Source: Thermus filiformis | Lineage (GTDB): Bacteria; Deinococcota; Deinococci; Deinococcales; Thermaceae | NCBI RefSeq assembly: GCF_000771745.2 | Contig: NZ_JPSL02000037.1 | Span: 186,001 to 250,000, forward strand | DNA: 64,000 bases | Reading direction: 5' to 3' | Shown: positions 21,516 through 29,869 of the stretch, in pieces | How the letters are laid out: every line of letters begins with the position of its first letter | Numbering within the stretch: position 1 is the first letter of the stretch | Translations under genes and position numbers: made by a program | Notes under the pieces: generated by a model | Told to the model about the DNA's origin: nothing | What the model saw: only the letters and a program-made list of their open reading frames with translations | The model's database searches: none

Positions 21516-23417
21516 TTACTGGAGGAGCCAGCTGACCACGGCGTTCACCAGGTCCATCCCCTCTTCGCCCAGGAGGGCGGGGTCCTCCAGCACCGCCCGG
21601 TAGAAGGCGAGGACGAGGGCCTCGTCCGCGTTCCTCAAAAGCTCCTGGACGCTTTTCCCCGGGAAGGGGCCCGAGGCCAAGGGCGCGGTGAGCTGGGGGG
21701 ACTGGGCCAGGGGGGCGGCCTCCCGCAGGGCCTCCACGCTCCGCTTCAGGAGGAGGGCTTCCCCGTTTTCCCCGAGCATCTCCTGGGGGGAGAGGAGGTC
21801 CTGCCCCGAGAGGTCCTTAGGGATCAGGCCCAAGACGTAAAGCCTCCGGGCCAGGCTCTCCTTGAGGACGTTCAGGCCGACCGCCAGACGGGCGCTTCCG
21901 TAGAGGACCTCGAGGGTGTACGCCCCCTCCTCCTTGGGCGTGACGGCGGGGGCGGTGGCCACCGCGCCCGCGGTGAGGGGCGGGAGGTCCAGGGGGTTTT
22001 CCGCCTTTTCCACCACCTGGCCGTCCTTGAGAAGCCGGGTCGTCAGGGGGGCGCGTTCCAGGTAGGGCTCGCCCGAAAGCCGCACCTCGGGGAAGACGGC
22101 CTCCCCCACCCGGAAGGGGCGGGCCTCCCGGTCGCCGGGGATGAGGGCGAGCCGGTCCAGAACGAGCTCCGTCCTCGCCCCTTCCAGCCGCTTCAGGGCC
22201 CGCTGGGCGAGGAAGGCCAGGGGGCTTTGGGGCTGGGCCTGGAGGAAGGCCTGGTAGAGGGCTTTGGCCTCCCCCAGTTCCCCGGCCCTTTCCAGGAGGT
22301 AGGCCCGCCAGAAGAGGCCCTGGGGGGCGTTCTTCTCGTGCTTGGCCCAGTCCTCCACCGCCATCCGGACCTCCCCCTCCTCGTCCAGGCGCAGGGCCCG
22401 GTCGTAGGCGGCCTTGGCCCCCAGATGGTCCCCGTAGAGGGCTTTGAGGAAGCCCAGGTTGTACAGGGCCACCACGCCGGGCTCGAGGCGGAGGGCCCGC
22501 TGGGTGGCCGAAAGGGCCCGCGCTTTCTGGCCCAGCAGGTACTCGGCCCAGCCCAGGTTGGTCCAGTAAAGGGCCGAGTCCGGGGAGAGCCTCAGGGCCT
22601 GGAGGAGGGCCTCCTTGGCCCTGGCCCCGTCCTCCTCCTCAAAGGCCGCGTAGCTGGCCATCTCCCAGGCCAGGGGGAGGTAGGGGGCCTCCTCGGCCAG
22701 CCGCCAGGCCAGGCCCTTCCAGGAGGGGTCCTCGAGGAAGCGCAGGACGAGGAGGGCCCCCAGCTTCTCCAAAACCGTTCCCTCCGCGAGCCGGCGGGCC
22801 AGGCCCAGGGCCTCCTCCTTCTGCCCCTGGGCCAGCGCCTCGTACAGGGCGTAGACCCCGGGAAGCTCCCCTTTTCCGGCGAAGCCCCGCCAGAGGTCCA
22901 GAAGCCTCTGGGGAAGGCCCTCCAGGGCCACCGCCTCCCCCTGGCGGAGCCGGAGGGCCGCCTGGTGCAGGGTGTCCGGCTCCTCCCCCCGGGCTAGGGC
23001 CTGGAGGCGGGCCTCGTCCCCCTGGGGGGCCGGGGGAGGGGAGAGGTCATGCCGGTTCAGCCGGGCCTTCAGCCAGAGCCAGGCGGCCGCTTCGTTGGAA
23101 AACCGCCCCTCGTACACCCCATCCGGGGTGGCCAGGTAGAGGGTGAGGGGCTCGGTCCGCCCCAGGAGGACGAACTCGGCCCCGGTCACCTCCCGGGCCA
23201 GGGCCGCCCCCGCCCGGCTGTAGAGGCCGCCCGCCCGTTCGTACCCCCCCTGCCAGGGGGGCTCGGGGAGGAGGAGGGCGGCCAGGGTGGGCGGGGGGGT
23301 CTGGAGGGCCTGGGCGTAGCCCTGGGCCAGGCGGTACCCCGCGGGCCCCTGGAAGGGCAGGACCAGCCCCTGGGCCAGGGCGGGGGCGAGGAGGAAGAGG
23401 AGGACAAGGGCGCGCAT
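21516..23417 (-). CDS. Exported TPR-repeat protein
   Basis: A 633-residue protein with a short signal peptide (MRALVLLFLLAPALAQG). The middle third holds tetratricopeptide repeats, for example YWTNLGWAEYLLGQKARALS followed by RLEPGVVALYNLGFLKALYG and AKAAYDRALRLDEE. The N-terminal part may be a sugar- or lipid-facing domain; the C-terminal part is beta-rich. A TAGACT box six bases before the ATG suggests leaderless expression. It probably scaffolds protein interactions in the envelope. Confidence 0.75.
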   Translation of the reverse strand: MRALVLLFLLAPALAQGLVLPFQGPAGYRLAQGYAQALQTPPPTLAALLLPEPPWQGGYERAGGLYSRAGAALAREVTGAEFVLLGRTEPLTLYLATPDGVYEGRFSNEAAAWLWLKARLNRHDLSPPPAPQGDEARLQALARGEEPDTLHQAALRLRQGEAVALEGLPQRLLDLWRGFAGKGELPGVYALYEALAQGQKEEALGLARRLAEGTVLEKLGALLVLRFLEDPSWKGLAWRLAEEAPYLPLAWEMASYAAFEEEDGARAKEALLQALRLSPDSALYWTNLGWAEYLLGQKARALSATQRALRLEPGVVALYNLGFLKALYGDHLGAKAAYDRALRLDEEGEVRMAVEDWAKHEKNAPQGLFWRAYLLERAGELGEAKALYQAFLQAQPQSPLAFLAQRALKRLEGARTELVLDRLALIPGDREARPFRVGEAVFPEVRLSGEPYLERAPLTTRLLKDGQVVEKAENPLDLPPLTAGAVATAPAVTPKEEGAYTLEVLYGSARLAVGLNVLKESLARRLYVLGLIPKDLSGQDLLSPQEMLGENGEALLLKRSVEALREAAPLAQSPQLTAPLASGPFPGKSVQELLRNADEALVLAFYRAVLEDPALLGEEGMDLVNAVVSWLLQ

Positions 23418-23423
23418 GGCTAG

Positions 23424-23429
23424 AGTCTA
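23424..23429 (-). promoter_or_regulatory. -10 box of the leaderless TPR-gene promoter
   Basis: TAGACT on the minus strand is exactly six bases before the ATG at 23417. Confidence 0.45.
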
Positions 23430-23464
23430 CACGCCCTTTCTTAGCTCGAGGTGAATGGGATGGC

Positions 23465-24181
23465 CTAGGGTTTTCCGGAGCGCTTTTCCTTCAGGACCAG
23501 CCGCACGAAGGCCCAAAGCCGGGGGGCCCGCCGCCAGCGCTTGGGGTCCAGCCCCACCCGGAGGAGCCACTCCAGGCCCATCCGCTGGGCCCAGAGGGGG
23601 GGGCGCCGGGCCTCCCCCGCCAGCACGTCCAGGGTCCCCCCCACCCCCACGGCCACCCGGGCCCCCAGGTGGGGCTTGTGGCGGTGGAGGAAGACCTCCT
23701 GCCGCTCCCCCAGGCCGGCCAGGAGGAGGTCGGGCCCGGCCTTGGCCACCGCCTCCACCACCGGCCCCTCCTCCTGGAAGTAGCCGTGGTGCGCCCCCAC
23801 CACCTTTCCGCCCAGCCGCTCCACCTCCTGGGCCGCGCGCTCGGCCACCCCGGGCTTTCCCCCCAGGAGGTAGACCCTGAGTCCGGGGAAGGCTTCCAGA
23901 AGGGCCAGGGTCAGGTCCACGCCCGTGACCCTCTCCGGGAGCTCCACCCCCAGGAGGGTTCTGGCCGCCCAGAGGATCCCCACCCCGTCCGGCGTGACCA
24001 GCTCCGCCTCCCGGATGGCCTGGAGGAGGGCCCCGTCCTTCTGTGCCCGGACGGCGATCTCCGGGTTCAGGGTGACCACCTGGTGCGTCCTGGGCTCGGC
24101 CAGGAAGTCCCGGACGCGCTCCAGGGCCTGCCGCATGTCCACGGGGTCCAGGGGAAGGCCGAGCAAGCTCAGGCGTTCCAT
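23465..24181 (-). CDS. WecG/TagA/CpsF family glycosyltransferase
   Basis: A 238-residue GT26-family protein. Members transfer N-acetylmannosamine or related sugars to lipid-linked intermediates for surface polymers. Family blocks are VVTLNPEIAVRAQKDG, ELVTPDGVGILWAARTLLG, the NDP-sugar loop GLGERQEVFLHRHKPHLG and VGVGGTLDVLAG. The start ATG at 24181 lies inside the last 13 bases of the ComB-like gene. The long open frame continuing upstream is a shadow. Confidence 0.88.
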   Translation of the reverse strand: MERLSLLGLPLDPVDMRQALERVRDFLAEPRTHQVVTLNPEIAVRAQKDGALLQAIREAELVTPDGVGILWAARTLLGVELPERVTGVDLTLALLEAFPGLRVYLLGGKPGVAERAAQEVERLGGKVVGAHHGYFQEEGPVVEAVAKAGPDLLLAGLGERQEVFLHRHKPHLGARVAVGVGGTLDVLAGEARRPPLWAQRMGLEWLLRVGLDPKRWRRAPRLWAFVRLVLKEKRSGKP

Positions 24182-24885
24182 GGCGCGAAGCGGTAGGCGA
24201 ACCGGTCCTGGGTCAGGCCGTAGGCCGCCTTGGGGAAGAAGCGGACCTCCGCGAGCCGGGGCAGGACCTCGTCCACCCCGATCAGGCTGGCCCGGGCCAG
24301 ATCCTCCGTCCGGCCCATCCGGTAAAGCCTCTGTCCCTCCTGGCTTTGGAAGAGGGCTTCTTGCGGGTCGGGGAAGGCTTTGAGAAGAGCTGTGGCCAGG
24401 GCGTAGGCTCCCTCCCCTTCGGGGGCGAGTTTCCTCGCCAAGAAGCCCGCCGCCACCACCGCGCTCAGGTAGGGCTCGCCCTCCCCGGCGGGCCGGACGG
24501 TGAGGGGCCGGCCCGCCAGGGCGGTGTAGACGGCGCGGGCGTTGCGGAAGTTCCCCAGGTAGACCTCCTTTTCCTCCGGGTTCAGGCTCGAGGCCAGCCC
24601 GGGGGCCAGGAGGACGACCTCCCGCCCCTGGACCTCGAGGCCCTCCAGGGCTCTCAGGTCCAGGGTCCCGTGGAACCCCTCGGGGGGGAAGCCCTCCTTC
24701 TCCCCCAAAAGGAGCCCCCCCAGAAGCCCCGCCACCTTGGGCCCCGGGGCCACCCAGACCGACCGGGCCCCCCGGGCCAGGAGGAGGGTGAGGGCGCTTC
24801 CCGCCGGCAGGGCCTCCACCAGGAGGACCGGGCCCTGGGCGGGGGCATGTGGGCAAAGGGCGACCCGCAACACGCCGCCCATCAT
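24169..24885 (-). CDS. ComB-like 2-phosphosulfolactate phosphatase family protein
   Basis: A 238-residue protein that I place in the ComB family, named for a Mg-dependent phosphatase in archaeal coenzyme M synthesis. The recognisable parts are VEALPAGSALTLLLARGA, GNFRNARAVYTAL and VVAAGFLARKLAPEGEG. Bacteria with ComB homologues often lack coenzyme M, so the substrate is uncertain. The start is one of two adjacent ATGs (24885 or 24882). It diverges from thiL with only 19 bp between. Confidence 0.7.
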   Translation of the reverse strand: MMGGVLRVALCPHAPAQGPVLLVEALPAGSALTLLLARGARSVWVAPGPKVAGLLGGLLLGEKEGFPPEGFHGTLDLRALEGLEVQGREVVLLAPGLASSLNPEEKEVYLGNFRNARAVYTALAGRPLTVRPAGEGEPYLSAVVAAGFLARKLAPEGEGAYALATALLKAFPDPQEALFQSQEGQRLYRMGRTEDLARASLIGVDEVLPRLAEVRFFPKAAYGLTQDRFAYRFAPWNA

Positions 24886-24904
24886 ACCGGGTAGCCTGGG
24901 GGGG

Positions 24905-25837
24905 ATGCGAGCGGCGGACCTGGGCGAACGGGGGCTTCTGGCCCTCCTGGCCCCCCTGGGCTACCCCAAGGGCGCCCCCCTGCCCCCGGGGGACGACGCC
25001 GGGGGGGTCTGGTTCGACAAGGGGGCCCTCCTCCTGAAGACGGACGGCTTCCTCTACCGGGAGGTGGCCTTGAGGGGCATGGGCCCCTTTGAGGTGGGCT
25101 GGCGGGCGGTGGCGGCCGTGGCCTCGGACCTGGTGGCGAAGATGGGGCGGCCCTTGGGCTTCACCCTGGGCCTCTTCCTGCCGCCGGAGTCTGGGGTGGA
25201 GGAGGCCTTGGACCTGGTCCGGGGGGCGGCGGCCGCGGCCCAGGCCCACGGGGCCCCCCTTCTGGGAGGGGACACCAACAGGGGGACCGAGGTGGCCCTC
25301 ACCGCGAGCGGCTACGCCCTGGCCCGAAGGCCCCTTCCCCGGGCGGGCCTCCCCGGCGACCTGGTCTATCTGGCGGGGGACCGCTGGGGGAAGACGGGGG
25401 CGGCCATAGACGCCCACTACCGGGGCCTCGAGGTGCCCCCCGACTTTCGGGAGGCGGCCTTCTACCCCCGGGCTCGGCGGGAGCTTCTGGGGCTTGCGGG
25501 CCTGGTCCGGGGAAGCGCGGACAGCTCGGACGGTCTGGCGGAGACCCTGTGGCAGCTCTCGGAGGCGCTGGGCCTGGGGGTGGGGCTGGAGGGGTTGCCC
25601 CTCTTCCCCGAGGTTTTGGCCTACGCGGGGAGCGAGGAAAAGGCCCTCTCCCTCGTCCTCTACGGGGGGGAGGAGTTTGAGGCGGTCCTGGTGGTCCCCG
25701 AGGAGAAGGCGCCTCGGCTGGAGCGGAAGGCGGTTCGGCTTGGCCTGCCCCTCTTCCGGGCGGGGCGGCTTCAGGCGGGGGTGGGGGTGCGCTTCCGGGG
25801 AAAGGAGGTGGAGCGGCGGGGGTACGCCCACTTCTAG
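24905..25837 (+). CDS. thiL: Thiamine-monophosphate kinase
   Basis: ThiL phosphorylates thiamine monophosphate to the diphosphate cofactor. The 310-residue protein has the PurM-like ATP-grasp-free fold: PPGDDAGGVWFDKGALLLKTDG binds metal and nucleotide in its first half, then VAAVASDLVAKMGRPLGFTLG, LLGGDTNRG and GSADSSDGLAETLWQLSEA. LLYGGEEFEAVLV-type sequence (VLYGGEEFEAVLVV) near the C-terminus matches the family. The ATG at 24905 follows TAGCCT by seven bases, suggesting leaderless expression. Confidence 0.88.
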   Translation: MRAADLGERGLLALLAPLGYPKGAPLPPGDDAGGVWFDKGALLLKTDGFLYREVALRGMGPFEVGWRAVAAVASDLVAKMGRPLGFTLGLFLPPESGVEEALDLVRGAAAAAQAHGAPLLGGDTNRGTEVALTASGYALARRPLPRAGLPGDLVYLAGDRWGKTGAAIDAHYRGLEVPPDFREAAFYPRARRELLGLAGLVRGSADSSDGLAETLWQLSEALGLGVGLEGLPLFPEVLAYAGSEEKALSLVLYGGEEFEAVLVVPEEKAPRLERKAVRLGLPLFRAGRLQAGVGVRFRGKEVERRGYAHF

Positions 25838-25859
25838 CGCCGCCCCGCTCAGGGTGGGG

Positions 25860-26192
25860 CTAAGGGAGGGGAAGGAGCCAGCGGGTCTCGGCCTCGAGGG
25901 TGCGGGCGAAGCGGGGGCTCCTTTGGGGGAGGGCCCGCCACTCCTCGAGGGTGTAGACCAGGGCCTCCGCCGGGACGGGGAGCTCCTCCAGGGGAAGCCG
26001 GGTGGGCCTTTGCCAGGGGGGCAGGTCGGAGGACTCCACCACCAGGACCAGGTCCAGGTCGCTTCCCACCCCCGCCTCCCCCCGGGCGTAGGAGCCGAAG
26101 TAGCCCAGGGCCAGGAGGCCGGGGAAGGCGTGGCGGAGGAGCCAGGCCTTGAGGGCCTCCTCCACCTCCTCCCGGCTAGGCCATCTGAGCAC
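25860..26192 (-). CDS. MNT-type nucleotidyltransferase
   Basis: A small nucleotidyltransferase (about 110 residues) with the GS-x10-DxD signature as GYFGSYARGEAGVGSDLDLV. The only reasonable start is GTG at 26192 (VLRWPSREEVEEAL), which overlaps the end of the HEPN gene by 17 bases; the longer frame reads through HEPN in another frame. In HEPN/MNT toxin-antitoxin modules the MNT protein adds AMP to the HEPN partner and silences it. Whether this pair acts that way is inference. Confidence 0.78.
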   Translation of the reverse strand: MLRWPSREEVEEALKAWLLRHAFPGLLALGYFGSYARGEAGVGSDLDLVLVVESSDLPPWQRPTRLPLEELPVPAEALVYTLEEWRALPQRSPRFARTLEAETRWLLPLP

Positions 26193-26556
26193 GGACGAAG
26201 TCAAGGACCTCACGGGCATACCCAATCGCCTCCTCGCTCTGCAAGGGCCCGTAGTGCTCCGCCGAAGGGCCCTCGGGGAAGGCATCGGGGTAGCGGGTGG
26301 GGATGTAGAGGCCGTCCAGGTACCGGGCCTTTTCCAAAAGCCCCGGGGGAACCTCCAGGGGGAGCTCCTTGAGGAGCCGGGCCACCAGGTGCCCCCAGGC
26401 CTCCTGGCCCAGGTGGAGGTGGAGGGCCTTCACCGCCTTCTCGGCCGCCTGCTGGGCGGCGAAGCAGGCCCACTCGTGGCGACCCGCCCCCCGGGCCACC
26501 TCGGCCATCTCCAGGTCCTTCTCCGCCTGGAAAAGCCAGTCCCGGGCCCGGTTCAC
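26176..26556 (-). CDS. HEPN-domain protein, partner of the nucleotidyltransferase
   Basis: A 126-residue helical HEPN protein with the class features WLFQAEKDLEMAEVARG, WACFAAQQAAEKAVKALHLH and the conserved segment ARYLDGLYIPTRYPDAFPEG. The RxxxxxH RNase motif of HepT toxins is not obvious; the RYPDAF subtype is found in pairs with MNT proteins of unclear activity. The start is GTG at 26556. It diverges from hisC with 29 bp between. Confidence 0.8.
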   Translation of the reverse strand: MNRARDWLFQAEKDLEMAEVARGAGRHEWACFAAQQAAEKAVKALHLHLGQEAWGHLVARLLKELPLEVPPGLLEKARYLDGLYIPTRYPDAFPEGPSAEHYGPLQSEEAIGYAREVLDFVRAQMA

Positions 26557-26573
26557 CCCCTCAGTCTACACGC

Positions 26574-26579
26574 TATACT
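26574..26579 (+). promoter_or_regulatory. -10 box of the leaderless hisC promoter
   Basis: TATACT is exactly six bases before the hisC ATG at 26586. TTCACC at 26552-26557 is a possible -35 at 16 bases. The promoter lies in the 29-bp gap to the HEPN gene. Confidence 0.55.
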
Positions 26580-26585
26580 CGGGGC

Positions 26586-27626
26586 ATGCGGGCCTTTAAG
26601 CCGCACCTCGAGGGCCTGTCCGCCTACCCCTACCGGAAGGTGGAGGCCCGGGTCAAGCTGGACCAGAACGAGAGCCCCTTTGACCTGCCGGAGGACCTGA
26701 AGGCCCGGGCCCTGGAGCGGATGGGGCGGATGCCCTGGAACCGGTACCCCTCCTTGGACGCGGAGGAGGTGCGCCAGGCCCTGGCCCGGCGCTGGGACTG
26801 GCCCCCGGAGGGCGTGGTGGTGGCCCCGGGCTCCAACCTCCTCATCCAGGTCCTGGCCCAGGCGGCCCGCCGCGTCCTGGACACCGCCCCCTCCTTCCCC
26901 CACTACGCCCACGCGGCCCGGCTCGCCGATACCCCCTACCAGGCGGTCCCCTTGAGGCCGGAGGGGGAGGGGTTTGCCCTCGAGCTGGAGGCCCTCCTGG
27001 CCCACTTCACCGAGGGGGTCCTCTTCCTCCCCAACCCCCACGCCCCCACGGGGAGCCTCTTCCCCCGAGAGGCGGTCTTGGCCCTGGCGGAGCGGGCCAA
27101 GGAGGTGGGGGGGCTTCTGGTGGTGGACGAGGCCTACCGGGAGTTCGCGGGGGTGGACCACCGGGACCTGGCCCGGGAAAACCCCCACCTGGCCCTCTTG
27201 CGCACCTTCTCCAAGGCCTGGTCCCTGGGCGGGGTGCGGGCGGGCTACCTCCTGGCGAGCCCTCGGGTGGCGGCGGTGGTGCAGAACCTCCTGCCCCCCT
27301 TCGCCCTGCCGGTCCACACCGCGGCCCTCCTCCTCACCGTCTTGGAGGAGCCCGGCTACGTGGAGGAGGTGGCCCGGTACGTCCGGGAGGAGCGCGAGCG
27401 CCTCTACCGGGCCCTGGAGTCCCACCCCTTTTGGAGGCCCTACCGGAGCCACACCAACTTCCTCCTGGTCAGGACCCCGGACGCGGAGGCGGCCTTCCGG
27501 AAGCTCCTCGCCCACGGGGTGCTGGTGCGGCGGCAGGACCACTACCCCCTGCTTTCCGGGGCCTTCCGGGTGACGGTGGGCCGGGCCGAGGAGAACCAGG
27601 CCTTTCTGGAGGCGGCGTATGCGTGA
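26586..27626 (+). CDS. hisC: Histidinol-phosphate aminotransferase
   Basis: HisC makes L-histidinol phosphate from imidazole-acetol phosphate and glutamate, using PLP. The 346-residue protein has KLDQNESPFDLPEDL at the N-terminus, PNPHAPTGSLFP, the PLP aspartate block GLLVVDEAYREFAG, and the Schiff-base lysine in RTFSKAWSLGGVRAGY. It begins a hisC-hisB-hisH run; its last eight bases overlap hisB. Confidence 0.93.
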   Translation: MRAFKPHLEGLSAYPYRKVEARVKLDQNESPFDLPEDLKARALERMGRMPWNRYPSLDAEEVRQALARRWDWPPEGVVVAPGSNLLIQVLAQAARRVLDTAPSFPHYAHAARLADTPYQAVPLRPEGEGFALELEALLAHFTEGVLFLPNPHAPTGSLFPREAVLALAERAKEVGGLLVVDEAYREFAGVDHRDLARENPHLALLRTFSKAWSLGGVRAGYLLASPRVAAVVQNLLPPFALPVHTAALLLTVLEEPGYVEEVARYVREERERLYRALESHPFWRPYRSHTNFLLVRTPDAEAAFRKLLAHGVLVRRQDHYPLLSGAFRVTVGRAEENQAFLEAAYA

Positions 27627-28203
27627 GGCGGTGGTGGAGCGGGCCACGAAGGAGACCTGGGTGCGGCTCCGTCTGGGCCTGGACGGCCCCCCAGAGGGCC
27701 GGGTGGGGACGGGGCTTCCCTTTTTGGACCATATGCTCCTCCAGCTCCAGACCCACGGCCGCTTTCTCCTCGAGGTGGAGGCCCAGGGGGATTTAGAGGT
27801 GGACGTGCACCACCTGGTGGAGGACGTGGGCATCGCCCTGGGCATGGCCCTCAAGGAGGCCCTGGGGGAGGGGAGGGGGCTGGAGCGGTACGGCCACGCC
27901 TACGCCCCCATGGACGAGACCCTGGTCCTTTGCGTGGTGGACCTCTCGGGCAGGCCCCACCTGGAGTTCCGCCCCGAAGGGTGGCCGGTGGTGGGCTCGG
28001 CGGGGGGGGTGAACCACTACCACCTGCGGGAGTTCCTGCGGGGGCTGGTGGGCCACGCCCGGCTCACCCTGCACCTCCGCCTCCTCTCGGGCCGGGAGGC
28101 CCACCACGTGATCGAGGCCAGCTTCAAGGCCCTGGCCCGGGCCCTGCGCCAGGCCACCCGGGTCACGGGGGAGGGGCTTCCCAGCACGAAGGGGGTTTTG
28201 TGA
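27619..28203 (+). CDS. hisB: Imidazoleglycerol-phosphate dehydratase
   Basis: This 194-residue Mn-dependent enzyme dehydrates imidazole glycerol phosphate to imidazole-acetol phosphate. Metal-binding histidines are in FLDHMLLQLQTHGRF, DVHHLVEDVGIALG and the second half GREAHHVIEASFKALA. It is the single-domain form, without the phosphatase fusion of enteric bacteria. Its TGA stop at 28201-28203 is the first three bases of an 8-bp tandem array. Confidence 0.95.
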   Translation: MREAVVERATKETWVRLRLGLDGPPEGRVGTGLPFLDHMLLQLQTHGRFLLEVEAQGDLEVDVHHLVEDVGIALGMALKEALGEGRGLERYGHAYAPMDETLVLCVVDLSGRPHLEFRPEGWPVVGSAGGVNHYHLREFLRGLVGHARLTLHLRLLSGREAHHVIEASFKALARALRQATRVTGEGLPSTKGVL

Positions 28204-28264
28204 AGCGGTGAAGCGGTGAAGCGATGAAGCGATGAAGCGATGAAGCGATGAAGCGATGAAGCGG
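28201..28264 (+). repeat. 8-bp tandem array A (TGAAGCGR, 8 units) between hisB and hisH
   Basis: Eight contiguous copies of TGAAGCGG or TGAAGCGA. The first TGA is the hisB stop codon; the array ends nine bases before the hisH ATG. Since 8 is not a multiple of three, TGA occurs in every frame. Together with the preceding base each unit also forms GTG or ATG, giving a chain of three-codon frames (start-Lys-Arg-stop) that overlap as ATGA or GTGA. Confidence 0.95.
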
Positions 28265-28273
28265 TGAGGGAGG

Positions 28274-28867
28274 ATGCGGGCGCTTCTCATTGACTACGGC
28301 TCGGGGAACCTGAAGAGCGCGGCCAAGGCCCTCGAGGCCGCGGGCTTTTCCGTAACCGTCTCGCAGGACCCGGGGGCGGCCCGGGGGGCGGACCTTTTGG
28401 TCCTTCCGGGGCAGGGGCATTTCGGCCAGGTGATGCGGGCTTTCCGGGCCTCGGGGTTCTTGGAGCGGGTTCTGGACCACCTGGGGCGGGGCCTGCCCTT
28501 CCTGGGCATCTGCGTGGGGATGCAGGTCCTCTACCAGGCCTCGGAGGAGGCCCCGGAGGAGGGGCTGGGCCTGTTTGAGGGCCGGGTCCTCCGCTTCGCC
28601 CGGGGGCGGGTCCCCCAGATGGGCTGGAACCGGGTCTGGTACGAGGGGCCTTTCCAGGAGCTTTCCGGGGCCTTCTTCTACTACGCCAACTCCTACTACG
28701 GCCCCCTCACCCCCTACAGCCTGGGCAAGAGCGAGTACGAGGGGACGGTCTTCACCGCCCTTTTGGCGCGGGACAACCTCCTCGCCCCCCAGTTCCACCC
28801 GGAGAAGAGCGGCCGGGCGGGGCTCGCCTTCCTACGCCGGGCGCTTCGCTACTTCCAGCTCCTCTAG
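28274..28867 (+). CDS. hisH: Imidazole glycerol phosphate synthase, glutaminase subunit
   Basis: HisH releases ammonia from glutamine for HisF. The 197-residue type I amidotransferase has the nucleophile Cys in FLGICVGMQVLYQ and the His-Glu pair in APQFHPEKSG. The oxyanion motif is LPGQGHFGQVMRA. GGGAGG abuts the ATG at 28274 with little spacing. HisF is not in the window. Its last 36 bases overlap the convergent PfkB gene. Confidence 0.94.
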   Translation: MRALLIDYGSGNLKSAAKALEAAGFSVTVSQDPGAARGADLLVLPGQGHFGQVMRAFRASGFLERVLDHLGRGLPFLGICVGMQVLYQASEEAPEEGLGLFEGRVLRFARGRVPQMGWNRVWYEGPFQELSGAFFYYANSYYGPLTPYSLGKSEYEGTVFTALLARDNLLAPQFHPEKSGRAGLAFLRRALRYFQLL

Positions 28868-29758
28868 CCGGATCAGCCTGCCCTGCGCCCCCACCTCGGT
28901 GGTGGCCAGGGCCCCGGCCTTGTTGGCCATGCGGGCCGCCTCCACCGGGGACTTGCCCTGGAGTACGGCGTGGGCGAAGGCGGCGGTGTAGGCGTCCCCC
29001 GCCCCGGTGGAGTCCACCGCCTCCTCCACCGGGTAGGGCTCCACCAGCTCCTCCCCCTCCGGGGTGACCACGATGGACCCCATGGCCCCCACCTTGACCA
29101 CCAGGTGGCCGAACCCCTCCTTCCGCAGGGCCTCCACCCCTTCGGACAAGGAGGGGGCGCTGGTGAGGGCCAGAAGCTCGCCTTGGTTCATGAGGAGCCA
29201 GTCCACCCCCCGGAGGTGCTTGAGGAGCTCCCGGCCCGCCGCCCGCACCGCCCCCGTGCCCAGGTCGGCGAAGATGGCCAGGCCCCGCTTGCGGGCCGCC
29301 TCCAAAGCCTCCGCCGCGTAGGCCCGCTGGGGCCCGCCCACCAGGGCGTAGGCCGAGAGGACCAGGGCGTCCACCTGGTCCAGGTGGCGGGGCTTGAACT
29401 CCGCCGGGTCCAGGTAGCGGCTCGCCCCTTCCGCGCTCACCATGGCCCGCTCCCCCCCGGGGACGAGGAGGATGAGGACGGTGGAGGTGGGGTGCTCCGG
29501 GTCCTCCTGCAGGTGCCTCAGGTCCACCCCCACCCGCTCGAGGGTGGAGAGGGCCAGGGGGCGGAAGGCGTCCTGCCCCACCCGGGCCGCCAGGTAGACC
29601 CGGTGGCCCAGGCTGGCCAGCTGGGCGGCCAGCGTCCCCCCGGCCCCCCCGGGCTTCATCAGGGCCCGGCGGGCGGGCGTCTCCTCCCCGGGTTCGGGGA
29701 TTCGGTCCAGAAAGTAAAGTAGGTCCACCGAAACGTCGCCCAGCACAAAGAAGCGCAT
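28832..29758 (-). CDS. PfkB-family sugar kinase
   Basis: A 308-residue ribokinase-like carbohydrate kinase. The first signature region is GGAGGTLAAQLASLGHRVYLAARVG with its Gly-Gly hinge, and the second, with the catalytic Asp, is DSTGAGDAYTAAFAHAVL. The substrate (ribose, KDG, fructose or another sugar) is not evident. AAGGAGGGGG precedes the ATG at 29758. A TATAGT box at 29785-29790 gives a short leader. It overlaps hisH tail-to-tail by 36 bp. Confidence 0.87.
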   Translation of the reverse strand: MRFFVLGDVSVDLLYFLDRIPEPGEETPARRALMKPGGAGGTLAAQLASLGHRVYLAARVGQDAFRPLALSTLERVGVDLRHLQEDPEHPTSTVLILLVPGGERAMVSAEGASRYLDPAEFKPRHLDQVDALVLSAYALVGGPQRAYAAEALEAARKRGLAIFADLGTGAVRAAGRELLKHLRGVDWLLMNQGELLALTSAPSLSEGVEALRKEGFGHLVVKVGAMGSIVVTPEGEELVEPYPVEEAVDSTGAGDAYTAAFAHAVLQGKSPVEAARMANKAGALATTEVGAQGRLIRLEELEVAKRPA

Positions 29759-29848
29759 CTACCCCCTCCTTCGGTTTTGCCCTCACTATACCGCAAGGGC
29801 AGGCTTCCCGTTGGGGGGAGTATACCGCCCCTTCATGAGAAAGCAATA

Positions 29849-29869
29849 ACAAGCTGGGACGGGGTGGTA
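29849..29869 (-). repeat. Palindromic repeat element, truncated member 3
   Basis: On the minus strand TGATACCACCCC follows the ligase coding region and its TGA is that gene's stop codon. It continues into GTCCCAGCTTG, the left arm of the hairpin, and then diverges, so the right arm is missing. Confidence 0.7.

Noticed and set aside
23465-25831. A 788-codon open frame upstream of the glycosyltransferase
   Set aside because: It crosses the ComB-like gene out of frame and thiL in antisense; only the part from 24181 has family motifs.
28201-28264. CRISPR array
   Set aside because: The unit is 8 bp with no spacers; CRISPR repeats are longer and separated by unique sequences.
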